64,000 nucleotides of DNA from Brevundimonas diminuta (lineage in GTDB: Bacteria > Pseudomonadota > Alphaproteobacteria > Caulobacterales > Caulobacteraceae). This document shows, in pieces, positions 19,859-29,692 of the stretch. The stretch's first letter is position 1, and every line of letters starts with the position of its first letter. A program made the position numbers and the translations under genes. The notes beneath the pieces are model-generated. The model searched no databases. It was given only the letters and a program-made list of their open reading frames with translations, and was not told where the DNA came from. The DNA lies in NCBI RefSeq assembly GCF_022654015.1, contig NZ_CP073063.1:1922001-1986000 (forward strand). Direction: 5' to 3'.

Positions 19859-20698
19859 CTACTGAGCGGTCCAACCGCCGTCGATGGAGAAGCTGGCCCC
19901 ATTGGCCGAGGCGCCGAGGTCGCTGACCAGGTAGAGGAAGAGGCCGGTCAGCTCCTCCGTCGTGACGAACCGCTTTGTCGGCTGGGCCGCCAGGATCACG
20001 TCCGTCAGCACCTGCTCCTCGGTCATGTTTCGCGTGCGCGCCTGATCCGCGATCTGTTTGGTCACGATCGGCGTCTCGACGAAGCCGGGGCAGATGGCGT
20101 TGCAGGTGATGTTGTCGCGCGCCAGTTCCAGCGCTGTGGTCTTGGTGAAGCCGATGACGCCATGCTTCGCCGCGACATAGGCGGACTTGAACGGGCTGGC
20201 TACCAGACCGTGCGCCGAGGCCATGTTGACGATCCGGCCGCGCCCCTGCGCTTTCATGACCGGGATCGCCGCGCGCGTGGCGTAAAAGGCCGATGACAGG
20301 TTGATCGCGATGATCTTCTCCCACTGGTCGGTGGGGAAGTTCTCGACGGATTCGACGTGCTGGATGCCGGCGTTGTTGACCAGAATATCCAGGCGTCCCA
20401 GTTCGCGTTCAGCGAAGGCGATCATGTCGGCGATCTCTTCGCCGCGCGTCATATCGGCTGGATGATAGAGGACGCGAACGCCGGATGAGGCCTCCAGATC
20501 GGCGCGAGTATGCTCGATCTCCACCCTGTCGCCCAAACCGTTCAGCACGACGTCGCCGCCGCCTGCCGCCACGGCGCGCGCAAGAGCCAGTCCGATGCCG
20601 GAGGTCGAGCCCGTGATGGCCGCGACCTGCCCTTTCAGATCGCCGATACCGCGTGCCGCCCGACTGTCAGCGCCCGTAGAGTTAGGCTCTTGCGACAT
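19859..20698 (-). CDS. bdhA: 3-hydroxybutyrate dehydrogenase (SDR family)
   Basis: This NAD-dependent short-chain dehydrogenase oxidises D-3-hydroxybutyrate to acetoacetate, the step after PHB depolymerisation. The 279-residue product has the cofactor motif TGSTSGIG, NNAGIQHVE, and the catalytic Tyr-Lys pair in SAYVAAKHG with the upstream Ser in NMASAHG; the HVESVENFP segment is characteristic of the 3HBDH subgroup. It carries about 20 extra N-terminal residues compared with usual family members. It forms a likely two-gene operon with the patatin gene. Confidence 0.92.
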   Translation of the reverse strand: MSQEPNSTGADSRAARGIGDLKGQVAAITGSTSGIGLALARAVAAGGGDVVLNGLGDRVEIEHTRADLEASSGVRVLYHPADMTRGEEIADMIAFAERELGRLDILVNNAGIQHVESVENFPTDQWEKIIAINLSSAFYATRAAIPVMKAQGRGRIVNMASAHGLVASPFKSAYVAAKHGVIGFTKTTALELARDNITCNAICPGFVETPIVTKQIADQARTRNMTEEQVLTDVILAAQPTKRFVTTEELTGLFLYLVSDLGASANGASFSIDGGWTAQ

Positions 20699-20751
20699 GA
20701 ATCCGCCCCTTCGATTGTTTTGGCGAGATTAGCGGGAGGTCGATGCCGGGA

Positions 20752-21522
20752 TCAAGAATTTCCCGATCTGATGAATATCCACTCGGTGTCGGTCGAGGCG
20801 GCCTTGTCGAACGCATAACCGTCCCGGTCGAAAGCCTTCAGGTCTGCGACCCGTTCCACGCGCTCGTCGATCGCGAAACGCGACATGGCCCCGCGCGCCT
20901 TCTTGGCGAAGAAAGAGACGATGCGGCTCTCGCCGTTCTTCTCTTCCCGGAACTGGGGCGTGACGACAGGCAGTTTCAGAGCCTTTGCATCGACGGCGCC
21001 GAAATATTCCTGGCTGGCCAGGTTCACCAGCGTCGGATCCGACTGGCCCTCGGCGTCCTCGTTCAGTTGTTTGGAAATCCGGTCGCCCCAGAAGTCGTAC
21101 AGGCTGGCCCCACGACGCGTCTTCAGCCGCGTGCCCATCTCCAGGCGATAGGGCTGGATCCGGTCCAACGGACGCAGCAGGCCGTAAAAGCCAGACAGGA
21201 TGCGCAAATGATCCTGCGCGAACGCCAGGGCCTCGGCGTCAAGTTCGCGCGCTCGCAAGCCCTCATACACATCGCCGGCAAAGGCGAAGGCGGCCTGAAC
21301 GCCCTCGGTCGATTCCGGATCGAAAGCCTTAAAGCGCGCGGCGTTCAGGGTCGCCAGATCGTCGGAAATCCCCATCAGCCGACGCAGGTCCGCCTTGGTC
21401 TGACGCTTGGCGGTCTTGGACAGGCTGGCTGTATCTTCGAAGAACCGCCGGTTTGTACCCGGAATGGCCGCATCGGCTTCGGTGAAATCGAGGCGCTTGG
21501 CCGGGGAAAGAACAATCAGCAA
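20752..21522 (-). CDS. yaaA: YaaA/UPF0246 peroxide-stress protein
   Basis: YaaA lowers damage from hydrogen peroxide, apparently by limiting free iron; the E. coli protein binds DNA. I chose the TTG at 21520-21522, giving 256 residues beginning LLIVLSPAKRLDF, because a GGAG site sits seven bases upstream and the length matches the family (about 257). A frame extension to ATG 21552 lacks a ribosome site. Visible are RLMGISDDLATLN, FYGLLRPLD, YRLEMGTRL and FWGDRISKQL. Confidence 0.92.
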   Translation of the reverse strand: MLIVLSPAKRLDFTEADAAIPGTNRRFFEDTASLSKTAKRQTKADLRRLMGISDDLATLNAARFKAFDPESTEGVQAAFAFAGDVYEGLRARELDAEALAFAQDHLRILSGFYGLLRPLDRIQPYRLEMGTRLKTRRGASLYDFWGDRISKQLNEDAEGQSDPTLVNLASQEYFGAVDAKALKLPVVTPQFREEKNGESRIVSFFAKKARGAMSRFAIDERVERVADLKAFDRDGYAFDKAASTDTEWIFIRSGNS

Positions 21523-21597
21523 GACGCGGCTCCGTAATGTCGCCGCCCACATAGGATGCTTCGATGACGATTTGAACCGGCTGCGACGAAGGGCGCC

Positions 21598-22335
21598 TCA
21601 GGCGTCGCGCCGTGACCAGCCGAGCTTGCCGAGGGTTTCCATCGGTCGGAAGTCGGCCTTGTAGTCCATCTTGGCCGAGCCCTGGACCCAATAGCCGAGG
21701 TAGACGAACGGCAGACCGACGATGGCGGCCTGGCGCACGTGATCCAGGATAGCGAACCGGCCCAGGCTGCGTCGCTCCATCGTCGGATCATAAAAGCTGT
21801 AGACCATCGACAGGCCGTCTTTCAGCAGGTCCGTCAGGGTCACGGCGACCAGATCGCCCGGCCCGCCGTCGGTCGAGGGTAGGCGGTATTCGATCAGATG
21901 GGTTCGCACGGCCGTATCCTCGACCATGGCGACGTAATCCAGCCAACCCATGTCGCTCATGCCGCCGGTCGGATGGCGTGTGGTCAGATAGCGGCGCAGA
22001 AGCTGAAACTGTTCGGTCGTCGCCTCCGCTTCGACCAGGTCGCGCGAAAGGTCGGCGTTGCGGGCCAGAACCTTGCGCTGCGAACGGCTGAAGGCGAACT
22101 CTGGCACTGGCAGCCGCACCGAGACACAGGCGTCACACGCCTCGCACGCCGGGCGATAGGCGATGTTCTGGCTGCGGCGAAAGCCGGCCAGCGTCAGTTC
22201 GTCATTGACGTGCGCGCCGTCCGAGAAGGGCAGATTGGCGAAGACTTTCCGCTCCGTCTTGCCCGGAAGATACGGGCAGGGCGCGACCGAAGTCATGAAG
22301 AAGCGCAGTTGTCGGGTCGGTACGTGCTGGGTCAC
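21598..22335 (-). CDS. bpt: Aspartate/glutamate leucyltransferase (N-end rule transferase)
   Basis: Bpt adds leucine from Leu-tRNA to proteins with N-terminal Asp or Glu, marking them for ClpAP/ClpS. I chose the GTG at 22333-22335 (245 residues, starting at TQHVPTRQLRFF) since it matches the usual N-terminus and has GAGG upstream; the frame stays open to 22380. Conserved features include PCPYLPGKTERKVF, the Cys cluster ACEACDACVSVR, GFRRSQNIAY and the C-terminal YLGYWVQGS segment. Likely monocistronic between motB and yaaA. Confidence 0.92.
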   Translation of the reverse strand: MTQHVPTRQLRFFMTSVAPCPYLPGKTERKVFANLPFSDGAHVNDELTLAGFRRSQNIAYRPACEACDACVSVRLPVPEFAFSRSQRKVLARNADLSRDLVEAEATTEQFQLLRRYLTTRHPTGGMSDMGWLDYVAMVEDTAVRTHLIEYRLPSTDGGPGDLVAVTLTDLLKDGLSMVYSFYDPTMERRSLGRFAILDHVRQAAIVGLPFVYLGYWVQGSAKMDYKADFRPMETLGKLGWSRRDA

Positions 22336-22449
22336 GGCCTCAGGTCCGCATCCGATCTTGCCAATATTGCGACGATACAACGCTCATCGCGCGATTTGGC
22401 GTCATCCGCGTTCCGGCTGCAAGCCTGTTCGCGTTGCAGCCGAGCCGGG

Positions 22450-23340
22450 TCACAGCGAGGTGTCCGATGGCAGGACCGGCGCCTCGCGCAACAGCACGAT
22501 GGCGATGCGGCGGTTGCCGGCCAGGGTCGGATCGTCCGGATAGAGCGGGTCGGACCCCGCCTTGCCCGCCACCGAATAGACCCGGTCGGGATCGACGCCC
22601 GAACCTTGCAGCACCAGACGCGAGCCGTTGGCGCGCTCGGACGACAGGCTCCAGTCCGCAGGGGCGCTGGCGCGGCTGGAGCCGGGCGCGGCGCTGGTAT
22701 GTCCGGTGATGGAGATACGGTTCGGCAACTGATTGATCACCTTGGCCACGGCGCGCAGCAGCACCTGGGCGCGGGCGTTGGGCCGCGCAGAGTTGTTGTC
22801 GAACATCGACCGGCCTTCCTGATCGACCAGCTGGATGCGCAGCCCCTCGGGCGTCTGGTCCACGATCAGCTGTTTCGACAGTTCGGCCAGCTCCGGCATC
22901 GACTGCATGGCCTGACGCAGCGATTCGGCGGCGCTGGCGAACTCGGCGGCCTCGCGCTTCTGGATTTCGGCCTGGAGGGCGGCGTCGCTGGCGGACGACA
23001 GGCTGGAGCCTGTCTGATCGGTTGCAGGCGCCTCGGGCGCCAGTTCTTCCAGCACGGACTGCGAGCCGGCGCTCTTGACGCCATCGTCGCCCAGCGATGT
23101 GCCGCCCAGAATGCCGCCTGAACCCGACGTCGTCTCAGACACGCTGGCCGGTGCGAAATATTCGGCGATGCCGCGCTTCTGCTCCGGGTCGGTCGTGTTG
23201 ATCAGCCACATCAGCAGGAAGAAGGCCATCATGGCGGTCACGAAGTCCGCATAGGCCACCTTCCACGCACCGCCGTGGTGGCCTCCGCCGGAGACCTTCT
23301 TGACCTTCTTGATGAGGATCGGACGATCGCTCACGGACAT
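22450..23340 (-). CDS. motB: MotB flagellar stator protein
   Basis: MotB anchors the MotAB proton channel to peptidoglycan. The 296-residue product starts at MSVSDRPILIKK (ATG 23340). It has one transmembrane helix (about residues 28-48) with the proton-carrying Asp in AYADFVTAMMAFF, a Ser/Gly/Ala-rich linker, a coiled segment near residues 135-170 and a C-terminal OmpA-like domain with ISITGHTSAAPG and RANGSRLVL. motA is not adjacent; in Caulobacter the two genes are also separate. Confidence 0.94.
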   Translation of the reverse strand: MSVSDRPILIKKVKKVSGGGHHGGAWKVAYADFVTAMMAFFLLMWLINTTDPEQKRGIAEYFAPASVSETTSGSGGILGGTSLGDDGVKSAGSQSVLEELAPEAPATDQTGSSLSSASDAALQAEIQKREAAEFASAAESLRQAMQSMPELAELSKQLIVDQTPEGLRIQLVDQEGRSMFDNNSARPNARAQVLLRAVAKVINQLPNRISITGHTSAAPGSSRASAPADWSLSSERANGSRLVLQGSGVDPDRVYSVAGKAGSDPLYPDDPTLAGNRRIAIVLLREAPVLPSDTSL

Positions 23341-23456
23341 GGACGCGCACCCCGACGAATGGTGTCCCATTGTGGGCTGGCCAAGGTTAACCGGGCGTTG
23401 ACCTTGAACCCCGGCGCGGCGCGGCCTAGTCCGATGGCAGGATCAAGGAGCCTGTC

Positions 23457-24317
23457 ATGAAGATCGCATTCGCCGGCTTGGGCGTCATGGGCGCCCCGAT
23501 GGCCCGTCATCTGATCGAGGCGGGCCACGACGTGACCGGTTTCAATCGCACTGTCTCAAAAGCCGAGGCCTGGGCGGCGGCGACGGGCGGCAAGGCGGCG
23601 GCGACGGTGGCTGAGGCAGCACGGGGCGTCGATCTGTTCATCCTGTGCGTCGGCAACGACGACGACGTGCGGGCCGTGGTGACCGAGGCCTTGCCGCATC
23701 TGTCAGAGGCCGCCGTGATCGTCGATCACACCACGACATCGGCCAAGGTGGCGCGCGAGATGGCCGAACTGGCGAATGGGCAGGGTCGGGCGTTCATCGA
23801 CGCGCCCGTGTCGGGCGGCCAGGCAGGCGCCGAGAACGGACAGCTCAGCGTCATGGCCGGCGGGGATGTTGCCGCCCTTGCGAAGGTCGAGCCTGTGTTG
23901 AAGGCCTATTCCAAGGCCATCAAACATATGGGACCGGCCGGCTCGGGCCAACTGACCAAGATGGTCAACCAGATCGCCATCGCCGGCGTCGTTCAGGGCC
24001 TGGCCGAAGCGGTTCACTTCGCCCAGGTCGCGGGACTGGACACCGACGCCGCCTATGAGGCCGTGTCCAAGGGCGCCGCGCAAAGCTGGCAGATGGACAA
24101 TCGCTGGAAGACGGCGGCCAAGGGCGAGTTCGACTTCGGCTTCGCCGTGGACTGGATGCGCAAGGACCTGGGCCTGGTGCTGGACGAGGCGCGCACGAAC
24201 GGCGCGCGCCTGTCCCTGACAGCCCTGGTCGATCAGTTCTACGCCGAGGTTCAAGGCCTGGGCGGAAACCGCTGGGACACGTCCAGCCTGGCGGCGCGAC
24301 TGCAACCCCGCGACTGA
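23457..24317 (+). CDS. 3-hydroxyisobutyrate dehydrogenase family protein
   Basis: A beta-hydroxyacid dehydrogenase of 286 residues, beginning at an ATG behind a strong AGGAG site. It has the Rossmann motif GLGVMGAPMA, the substrate loop DAPVSGGQAGAENG and the catalytic Lys in GQLTKMVNQI. The family includes enzymes for 3-hydroxyisobutyrate, tartronate semialdehyde and glyoxylate/succinic semialdehyde; the sequence alone does not choose. It converges on the GNAT gene with three bases between the stops. Confidence 0.9.
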   Translation: MKIAFAGLGVMGAPMARHLIEAGHDVTGFNRTVSKAEAWAAATGGKAAATVAEAARGVDLFILCVGNDDDVRAVVTEALPHLSEAAVIVDHTTTSAKVAREMAELANGQGRAFIDAPVSGGQAGAENGQLSVMAGGDVAALAKVEPVLKAYSKAIKHMGPAGSGQLTKMVNQIAIAGVVQGLAEAVHFAQVAGLDTDAAYEAVSKGAAQSWQMDNRWKTAAKGEFDFGFAVDWMRKDLGLVLDEARTNGARLSLTALVDQFYAEVQGLGGNRWDTSSLAARLQPRD

Positions 24318-24320
24318 CGC

Positions 24321-24812
24321 CTAAAGCCGGCGGTGCATGATGTGCAGGCCGACCAACCCGTGCGTCGGGTGATCGAAGGCCTCGGGAACCGTGCCCACGA
24401 TCTCGAAGCCCAGCTTCTTCCACAACGCCACGGCGACGGTATTGGTCTCGACCACGGCGTTGAACTGCATGGACCGGAAGCCGGCATCCCGCGCGAAAGC
24501 CAGCGCAGCCTCGCCCAAAGTGCGGGCCACGCCGCGCCCGCGCGCCTCGGGCGCGACCATGAAGCTGCCGTTCGCGACGTGGGCGCCGTTGCCCTGCTGG
24601 TTTGCAATGATCTTGGCGGCGCCCAGCACCTGACCGTCCTCGACAGCCACCAAAGTTGCGCCCGGCGCGGGCGGCGTCCACAGGAGGCGCGCCTGATCCT
24701 CGGTCATGTCCAACGGATAGGTATAGGTCTCGCCTGCGCGCGTGACGGTCTCGATGATCGGCCAAAGACCCGGCCAGTCGGCCTCCGTGATCGGCCGGAT
24801 CTCAACGCCCAT
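24321..24812 (-). CDS. GNAT family N-acetyltransferase
   Basis: The 163-residue product starts at MGVEIRPITEADW; its ATG shares one base with the hemB stop (TGATG), which supports coupling to hemB. It has the acetyl-CoA loop EARGRGVARTLG and a C-terminal GFEIVGTVPEAFDHP segment, which is characteristic of a widespread GNAT subgroup without a known substrate. Confidence 0.88.
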   Translation of the reverse strand: MGVEIRPITEADWPGLWPIIETVTRAGETYTYPLDMTEDQARLLWTPPAPGATLVAVEDGQVLGAAKIIANQQGNGAHVANGSFMVAPEARGRGVARTLGEAALAFARDAGFRSMQFNAVVETNTVAVALWKKLGFEIVGTVPEAFDHPTHGLVGLHIMHRRL

Positions 24813-25810
24813 CAGCCCAGCAGCCGTGCGGCCTGCGGTGCGAAATAGGTCAGCACCCCCGCGCAACCCGCGCGCTTGAACCCGTGCAGGGTCTCAAGGA
24901 TCGCTCGGTCCTGGTCCAGACAGCCATTGGCGATGGAGGCCTGCATCATCGAATATTCGCCCGACACCTGATAGGCGAAGGTCGGCACGCGGAAGGTCTC
25001 GGACACGCGCCGGACGATATCCAGATACGGCATGCCCGGCTTGACCATCACCGCATCGGCGCCTTCCGACAGGTCCATCGCCACCTCCTTCAGCGCCTCG
25101 TCGGAGTTGGCGTAATCCATCTGATAGGTCTTCTTGTCGCCCTTAAGCATCGCTGAGGAGCCCACGGCGTCGCGATAGGGACCGTAGAAGGCCGAGGCGA
25201 ACTTGGCGGCGTAGGACAGGATCAGCGTGTCTTGAAACCCGTTGGCCTCCAGCGCCTCTCGCACCGCCTGGATACGGCCATCCATCATGTCCGACGGGGC
25301 CACGACATCGGCGCCGGCGTGGGCGTGGATGAAGGCCTGTTCGGCCAGACGATCCAGCGAGGCGTCGTTGGCGATCCGGTCGCCCTCCATCACTCCGTCA
25401 TGGCCATGGTCGGTATAGCAATCCAAGGCGACGTCGGTCATGACGCCGATCTCGGGCGCGGCGTCCTTGATTGCCTTGATGCAGTCGGGGATCAGGCCGT
25501 CGGGGTCGGTCGCGCCGGTGCCGACCGCATCCTTGATCGCGCCGTCGACATTGGGAAACAGGGCCACCATCGGAATGCCGAGGTCGCGCGCCTCGACCGC
25601 CGCCGCCGCCGCGGCCTTGGGAGAAAGCCGAAACACGCCGGGCATGGAGGCGACCGGGACGCGATCCTCGGCGCCGTCATGGACGATCAACGGCCAGATC
25701 AGATCGGCCGGCGTCAGGGTCGTTTCCGCCACCAGCCTGCGCACCCACGGACTGGACCGCAGGCGGCGCGGACGGGCGAGCGGGAAGGGGGCGGGCTGAT
25801 AGGGAAGCAT
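24812..25810 (-). CDS. hemB: Porphobilinogen synthase (delta-aminolevulinate dehydratase)
   Basis: HemB condenses two 5-aminolevulinates into porphobilinogen in haem synthesis. The 332-residue product has the two Schiff-base lysines in SYAAKFASAFYGP and VMVKPGMPYLD. The metal loop reads DVALDCYTDHGHDG, lacking the Cys-rich zinc site, so it belongs to the Mg-dependent class. The substrate-supplying hemA lies about 1.1 kb away on the opposite strand. Confidence 0.97.
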   Translation of the reverse strand: MLPYQPAPFPLARPRRLRSSPWVRRLVAETTLTPADLIWPLIVHDGAEDRVPVASMPGVFRLSPKAAAAAAVEARDLGIPMVALFPNVDGAIKDAVGTGATDPDGLIPDCIKAIKDAAPEIGVMTDVALDCYTDHGHDGVMEGDRIANDASLDRLAEQAFIHAHAGADVVAPSDMMDGRIQAVREALEANGFQDTLILSYAAKFASAFYGPYRDAVGSSAMLKGDKKTYQMDYANSDEALKEVAMDLSEGADAVMVKPGMPYLDIVRRVSETFRVPTFAYQVSGEYSMMQASIANGCLDQDRAILETLHGFKRAGCAGVLTYFAPQAARLLG

Positions 25811-25958
25811 GGCGAGACCTTGGAAAATCCAGCGTCGGACTAGCGCCGCAACGACCGGTGCGCAAATCGCGTGATGCGTCGGATCGTTTCGTGCGTGATG
25901 ACGGCTTGCGCGGATCGGCGAAATGCGAGCCTATCGCGACAAATCGATGGAGACGGTG

Positions 25959-26792
25959 ATGATCGAGAAATTGGCGGCGGGTGCAACGGCACTGGTTCTG
26001 GCGGCAGGTCTGTCCGGCTGCATCATCATCGACTCGGACGGCGGCGAGCGGACCGTGGTCAGCCCGGCTTCGGATTATGCCGTGATGGTCGATCAAGCAG
26101 CGGCCGATGCGCAACCGGCGGGCTATTCCAGTCTCTATGCCGATGCGGTCGCCGATCCCAAGCGTCCAGCCGAAGAGGTCGCGCGCGATCCGCTGCGTCA
26201 TCCGGCCGACATTCTCGCCTTCGCCCAACTCGAGCCGGGCGACAAGGTCGCCGACATTCGCCCCGGCGCCGGCTATTTCACGCGCCTGTTTTCCGACGTG
26301 GTCGGCCCGACCGGCCGCGTCTACGCCTTCGTGCCCGAGCGGACGATGGCGCGCGAGAACGCCGGGGCCGATGCGCTTGTCGCGGCCTATTCGAACGTGA
26401 CGCGCGTCAACGGCCTGCTGGACTCCATGACCTTCGCCGAGCCGCTGGACATGATCTTCATGAGCCAGGAATACCACGACTTCCACATCCCCGGCTTCAA
26501 CACCGACGTGGCCAGGATGAACGCGGCGGTGTTCGCGGCGCTGAAGCCCGGCGGCCGCTACATCCTGATCGACCATGAGGCGGCGCCCGGCACAGGCATC
26601 TCGGCGGTTCAGACCCTGCACCGCATCGAAGGCGACTATCTGAAGCGCGAGGTCGAGGCGGCGGGCTTCGTCTTCGAGGGCGCGAGCCAGGCCGTCGCCA
26701 ATCCCGCAGACGACCACAGCCTGAACGTCTTCGACGAGAAGATCCGCGGCAAGACGGACCAGTTCGTCTATCGCTTCCGCAAGCCGAGCTGA
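25959..26792 (+). CDS. Lipoprotein with class I SAM methyltransferase fold
   Basis: The ATG at 25959 has GGAG six bases upstream and gives 277 residues starting [13 protein letters not shown]. Residues 1-20 form a lipoprotein signal with lipobox LSGC. After a linker comes a Rossmann-type methyltransferase-like domain: the SAM motif I position reads [15 protein letters not shown], followed by [23 protein letters not shown] and a [10 protein letters not shown] motif. An Asp-Ile-Arg-Pro in place of Asp-x-Gly-x-Gly weakens motif I. As SAM is not normally available in the periplasm, this may be a non-catalytic or unusual enzyme. Longer starts at 25923 and 25947 are possible. Confidence 0.82.
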   Translation: MIEKLAAGATALVLAAGLSGCIIIDSDGGERTVVSPASDYAVMVDQAAADAQPAGYSSLYADAVADPKRPAEEVARDPLRHPADILAFAQLEPGDKVADIRPGAGYFTRLFSDVVGPTGRVYAFVPERTMARENAGADALVAAYSNVTRVNGLLDSMTFAEPLDMIFMSQEYHDFHIPGFNTDVARMNAAVFAALKPGGRYILIDHEAAPGTGISAVQTLHRIEGDYLKREVEAAGFVFEGASQAVANPADDHSLNVFDEKIRGKTDQFVYRFRKPS

Positions 26793-26923
26793 TCGATCTC
26801 GATACTGAGAACCGTTATCAATTAAGGGTTTGGGGCGTTTTGTCCATGCGGCGGACATGGACAAGCCCGCTTCGGGAGAGCAAACAACGCAAAGACATCG
26901 CCATAAGCGAAAGAACGCGTAGT

Positions 26924-28150
26924 TTGTTCGACTATAAGGCCGCCTTTAATAGCTCCGTGGAGCAGGTTCGCAGCGAAGGGCGCTATCGCGTCTTCGCCGA
27001 TCTGAAGCGCGTGCGCGGTCAGTTTCCGCAGGCTGTGCGTCGCCGCGAGGATGGCTCCAAACAGGACGTCGTCATCTGGTGCTCCAACGACTACCTCGGC
27101 ATGGGCCAGCACCCCGTCGTGCTGGACGCCATGCATAATGAGATCGACGCGGTAGGCGCCGGCGCCGGCGGCACGCGCAACATCTCCGGCACGACCCGCT
27201 CCGCCGTCGATTTGGAAGCCGAACTGGCCCACTGGCACCAGAAGGAAGCAGCCCTGCTGTTCACCTCGGGCTATGTCGGCAACGAGGCGACGCTGTCGAC
27301 CCTGCAGAAGATCCTGCCGGGCCTGATCACCTTCTCCGATTCGCTGAACCATGCCTCGATGATCGCCGGCATTCGCCACGGCGGCGGCGAGCGTCATGTG
27401 TTCATGCACAACGACCTGGCGCATCTGGAGGCCCTGCTGGCGGCGGCGCCGGCCGATGCGCCCAAGCTGATCGCGTTCGAGAGCGTCTACTCGATGGACG
27501 GCGACATCGCCGATCTGACCGGCACGATTGCGCTCGCCAAGAAATACGGCGCCCTGACCTATCTGGACGAGGTCCACGCGGTCGGCCTGTATGGCGAAAC
27601 CGGCGCGGGCGTCGCCGAGCGCGACGGCGTGCTGGACCAGATCGACATCATCGAATGCACCCTGGGCAAGGCGATCGGCGTGATGGGGGGCTATATCGCC
27701 GCCGACGCCAGGATCATCGATGCGGTGCGCAGCTGGGCCTCGGGCTTCATCTTCACCACCTCGCTGCCGCCGGCCCTGACCGCCGGCGCCCTGGCCTCGG
27801 TGCGTCATCTGAAGGCCCATCCCGAACTGCGCGTCCAGCATCAGGAGCGCGCCGCGACCCTGAAGGCCCGCTTCGCCGCCGCCGGCATCCCGGTGATGGA
27901 AAGCGAGAGCCATATCGTGCCGGTGCACGTCGGCGATCCGATCCACTGCAAGATGATCTCGGACATGCTGCTGGACGAGTACGGCGTCTATGTTCAGCCG
28001 ATCAACTATCCGACCGTGCCCAAGGGAACCGAGCGCCTGCGCTTCACGCCCTCGCCGAACCACACCGACGCCATGATGGACCATCTGGTCCAGGCGATGG
28101 ACAAGCTGTTCGCCCACTGCAACGTGGCGCGCCGACCCGTCGCCGCATGA
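26924..28150 (+). CDS. hemA: 5-aminolevulinate synthase
   Basis: This PLP enzyme joins glycine and succinyl-CoA to 5-aminolevulinate, the alphaproteobacterial (C4) entry to haem. The TTG at 26924 gives 408 residues starting [10 protein letters not shown], which matches family length and N-terminus; an ATG at 26846 adds 26 residues rich in Arg/Lys without homology, and no start has a strong ribosome site. Features: [31 protein letters not shown] and the PLP lysine in [13 protein letters not shown]. It overlaps the next small gene as ATGA. Confidence 0.95.
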   Translation: MFDYKAAFNSSVEQVRSEGRYRVFADLKRVRGQFPQAVRRREDGSKQDVVIWCSNDYLGMGQHPVVLDAMHNEIDAVGAGAGGTRNISGTTRSAVDLEAELAHWHQKEAALLFTSGYVGNEATLSTLQKILPGLITFSDSLNHASMIAGIRHGGGERHVFMHNDLAHLEALLAAAPADAPKLIAFESVYSMDGDIADLTGTIALAKKYGALTYLDEVHAVGLYGETGAGVAERDGVLDQIDIIECTLGKAIGVMGGYIAADARIIDAVRSWASGFIFTTSLPPALTAGALASVRHLKAHPELRVQHQERAATLKARFAAAGIPVMESESHIVPVHVGDPIHCKMISDMLLDEYGVYVQPINYPTVPKGTERLRFTPSPNHTDAMMDHLVQAMDKLFAHCNVARRPVAA

Positions 28151-28332
28151 CCATGGGCGACGACCTCGGAGAGGTCATCGTCGAGTTCACCCGCAACGGC
28201 CCCTACCTCAAATGCTCGGCCATCCACGTTGCGACGGGCCGGGAGGTCAGCGCCATGGGGCCGGTGAATGAACCCAAGTCCGTCGAACGGGTGGCGATCG
28301 CCAAGCTGAGGCGGGCTCTAGGCAAAGGCTGA
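28147..28332 (+). CDS. Small conserved alphaproteobacterial protein next to hemA (DUF6898-like)
   Basis: The 61-residue product starts at an ATG overlapping the hemA stop (ATGA); an internal ATG two codons on is the alternative start. The pattern [18 protein letters not shown] followed by EVSAMGPV and a C-terminal Ala/Lys/Arg helix resembles a short family of about 60 residues often found beside hemA in alphaproteobacteria, which I believe is DUF6898. Function is unknown. Translational coupling suggests a link with haem synthesis or simple co-expression. Confidence 0.75.
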   Translation: MTMGDDLGEVIVEFTRNGPYLKCSAIHVATGREVSAMGPVNEPKSVERVAIAKLRRALGKG

Positions 28333-28371
28333 CCACAAGATGTTGTGGTCGGGCCCGGCTGGGGATAGATA
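28331..28371 (+). promoter_or_regulatory. Candidate glyA promoter with overlapping palindrome
   Basis: TTGTGG (28343-28348), a 17-base spacer and TAGATA (28366-28371) form a candidate sigma-70 promoter about 30 bases before glyA. A perfect 8-bp inverted repeat, GACCACAA-GATG-TTGTGGTC (28331-28350), overlaps the -35 and the stop codon of the previous gene. It has no T-tail, so an operator is as likely as a terminator. Confidence 0.4.
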
Positions 28372-28401
28372 GGCCAGCTTCTGATTTCCGGGGATTCCAG
28401 C

Positions 28402-29685
28402 GTGACGGCCTTCACCCACGACGCCTATTTCACCAAGACGCTCGCTGACGCCGATCCGGATGTCTTCAAGGGCATTCAAGGCGAACTGGGCCGTCAACGC
28501 GAGCAGATCGAGCTGATCGCGTCCGAGAATATCGTCTCCCAGGCGGTTCTGGATGCGCAGGGGTCGGTCCTGACCAACAAATATGCCGAAGGCTATCCCG
28601 GTCGTCGCTACTACGGCGGCTGCGAGTTTGTCGACGTGACCGAGGATCTGGCGCGCGAGCGGGCCAAGCAACTGTTCGGCGCGGCCTTCGCCAACGTCCA
28701 GCCGCACTCGGGCGCCCAGGCGAACCAGGCGGTCTTCTTCACCCTGCTGCAGCCCGGCGACACCTTCCTGGGCATGGATCTGGCCTGTGGCGGACACCTG
28801 ACGCACGGTTCGCCGGCGAACCAGTCGGGCAAGTGGTTCCGCCCCGTGACCTACAAGGTGCGCGAAGATACCCATCTGATCGACTACGACCACGTCGCCG
28901 AAATGGCCGAGCGTGAGAAGCCCAAGCTGATCCTGGCCGGCGCCTCGGCCTACAGCCGCCACATCGACTTCAAGCGCTTCCGCGAGATCGCCGACAGCGT
29001 CGGCGCCTATCTCATGGTGGATATGGCCCACTACGCCGGCCTGATCGCCGGCGGCGCCTATCCGGATCCGATCCCGCACGCCCACGTCGTCACCACGACG
29101 ACCCACAAGACCCTGCGCGGTCCGCGCGGCGGCATGATCCTTTCCAACGACGTCGATCTGGGCAAGAAGATCAACTCCGCCGTCTTCCCCGGCCTGCAAG
29201 GCGGCCCGCTGGAACACGTCATCGCCGCCAAGGCCGTGGCCTTCGGCGAGGCGCTGAAGCCCGAGTTCAAGGGCTATGCGCAACAGGTGGTCAAGAACGC
29301 CCAGGCCCTGTCCGGCGTCCTGATCGAGCGCGGCCTGGCTATCGTCTCGGGCGGCACCGACAGCCACCTGGCCTTGGTCGACCTTCGGCCCAAGGGCGTG
29401 ACCGGCAAGGCCACCGAGCATGAGCTCGAAAAGGCGCTGATGACCTGCAACAAGAACGGCGTGCCGTTCGACACCGCCCCCTTCACCGTCACCTCGGGCG
29501 TCCGCCTGGGCACTCCGGCCGGCACCACGCGCGGCTTCGGCGAGGAAGAGTTCAAGCAGATCGGGCACTGGATCGCCGATGTCGTCTCGTCGATGAACGG
29601 CGGCGACGAAGCCGATCCGGCCGTAGTCGCAGGCGTAGCGGCCCAGGTGCGAGAGTTGACGCACCGCTTCCCGATCTACGGATAA
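28402..29685 (+). CDS. glyA: Serine hydroxymethyltransferase
   Basis: GlyA interconverts serine and glycine with tetrahydrofolate, supplying one-carbon units and glycine, the latter also used by the nearby HemA. The 427-residue product begins at GTG 28402 with GGGGA about seven bases upstream. Family features: [25 protein letters not shown], the PLP lysine in [14 protein letters not shown] and [12 protein letters not shown]. It heads the glyA-nrdR-rib-nusB-thiL series. Confidence 0.98.
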   Translation: MTAFTHDAYFTKTLADADPDVFKGIQGELGRQREQIELIASENIVSQAVLDAQGSVLTNKYAEGYPGRRYYGGCEFVDVTEDLARERAKQLFGAAFANVQPHSGAQANQAVFFTLLQPGDTFLGMDLACGGHLTHGSPANQSGKWFRPVTYKVREDTHLIDYDHVAEMAEREKPKLILAGASAYSRHIDFKRFREIADSVGAYLMVDMAHYAGLIAGGAYPDPIPHAHVVTTTTHKTLRGPRGGMILSNDVDLGKKINSAVFPGLQGGPLEHVIAAKAVAFGEALKPEFKGYAQQVVKNAQALSGVLIERGLAIVSGGTDSHLALVDLRPKGVTGKATEHELEKALMTCNKNGVPFDTAPFTVTSGVRLGTPAGTTRGFGEEEFKQIGHWIADVVSSMNGGDEADPAVVAGVAAQVRELTHRFPIYG

Positions 29686-29692
29686 CCGCCTG

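Noticed and set aside
23400..24320. A possible second metabolic operon between the beta-hydroxyacid dehydrogenase and hemB
   Set aside because: The genes converge, so they cannot share a transcript.
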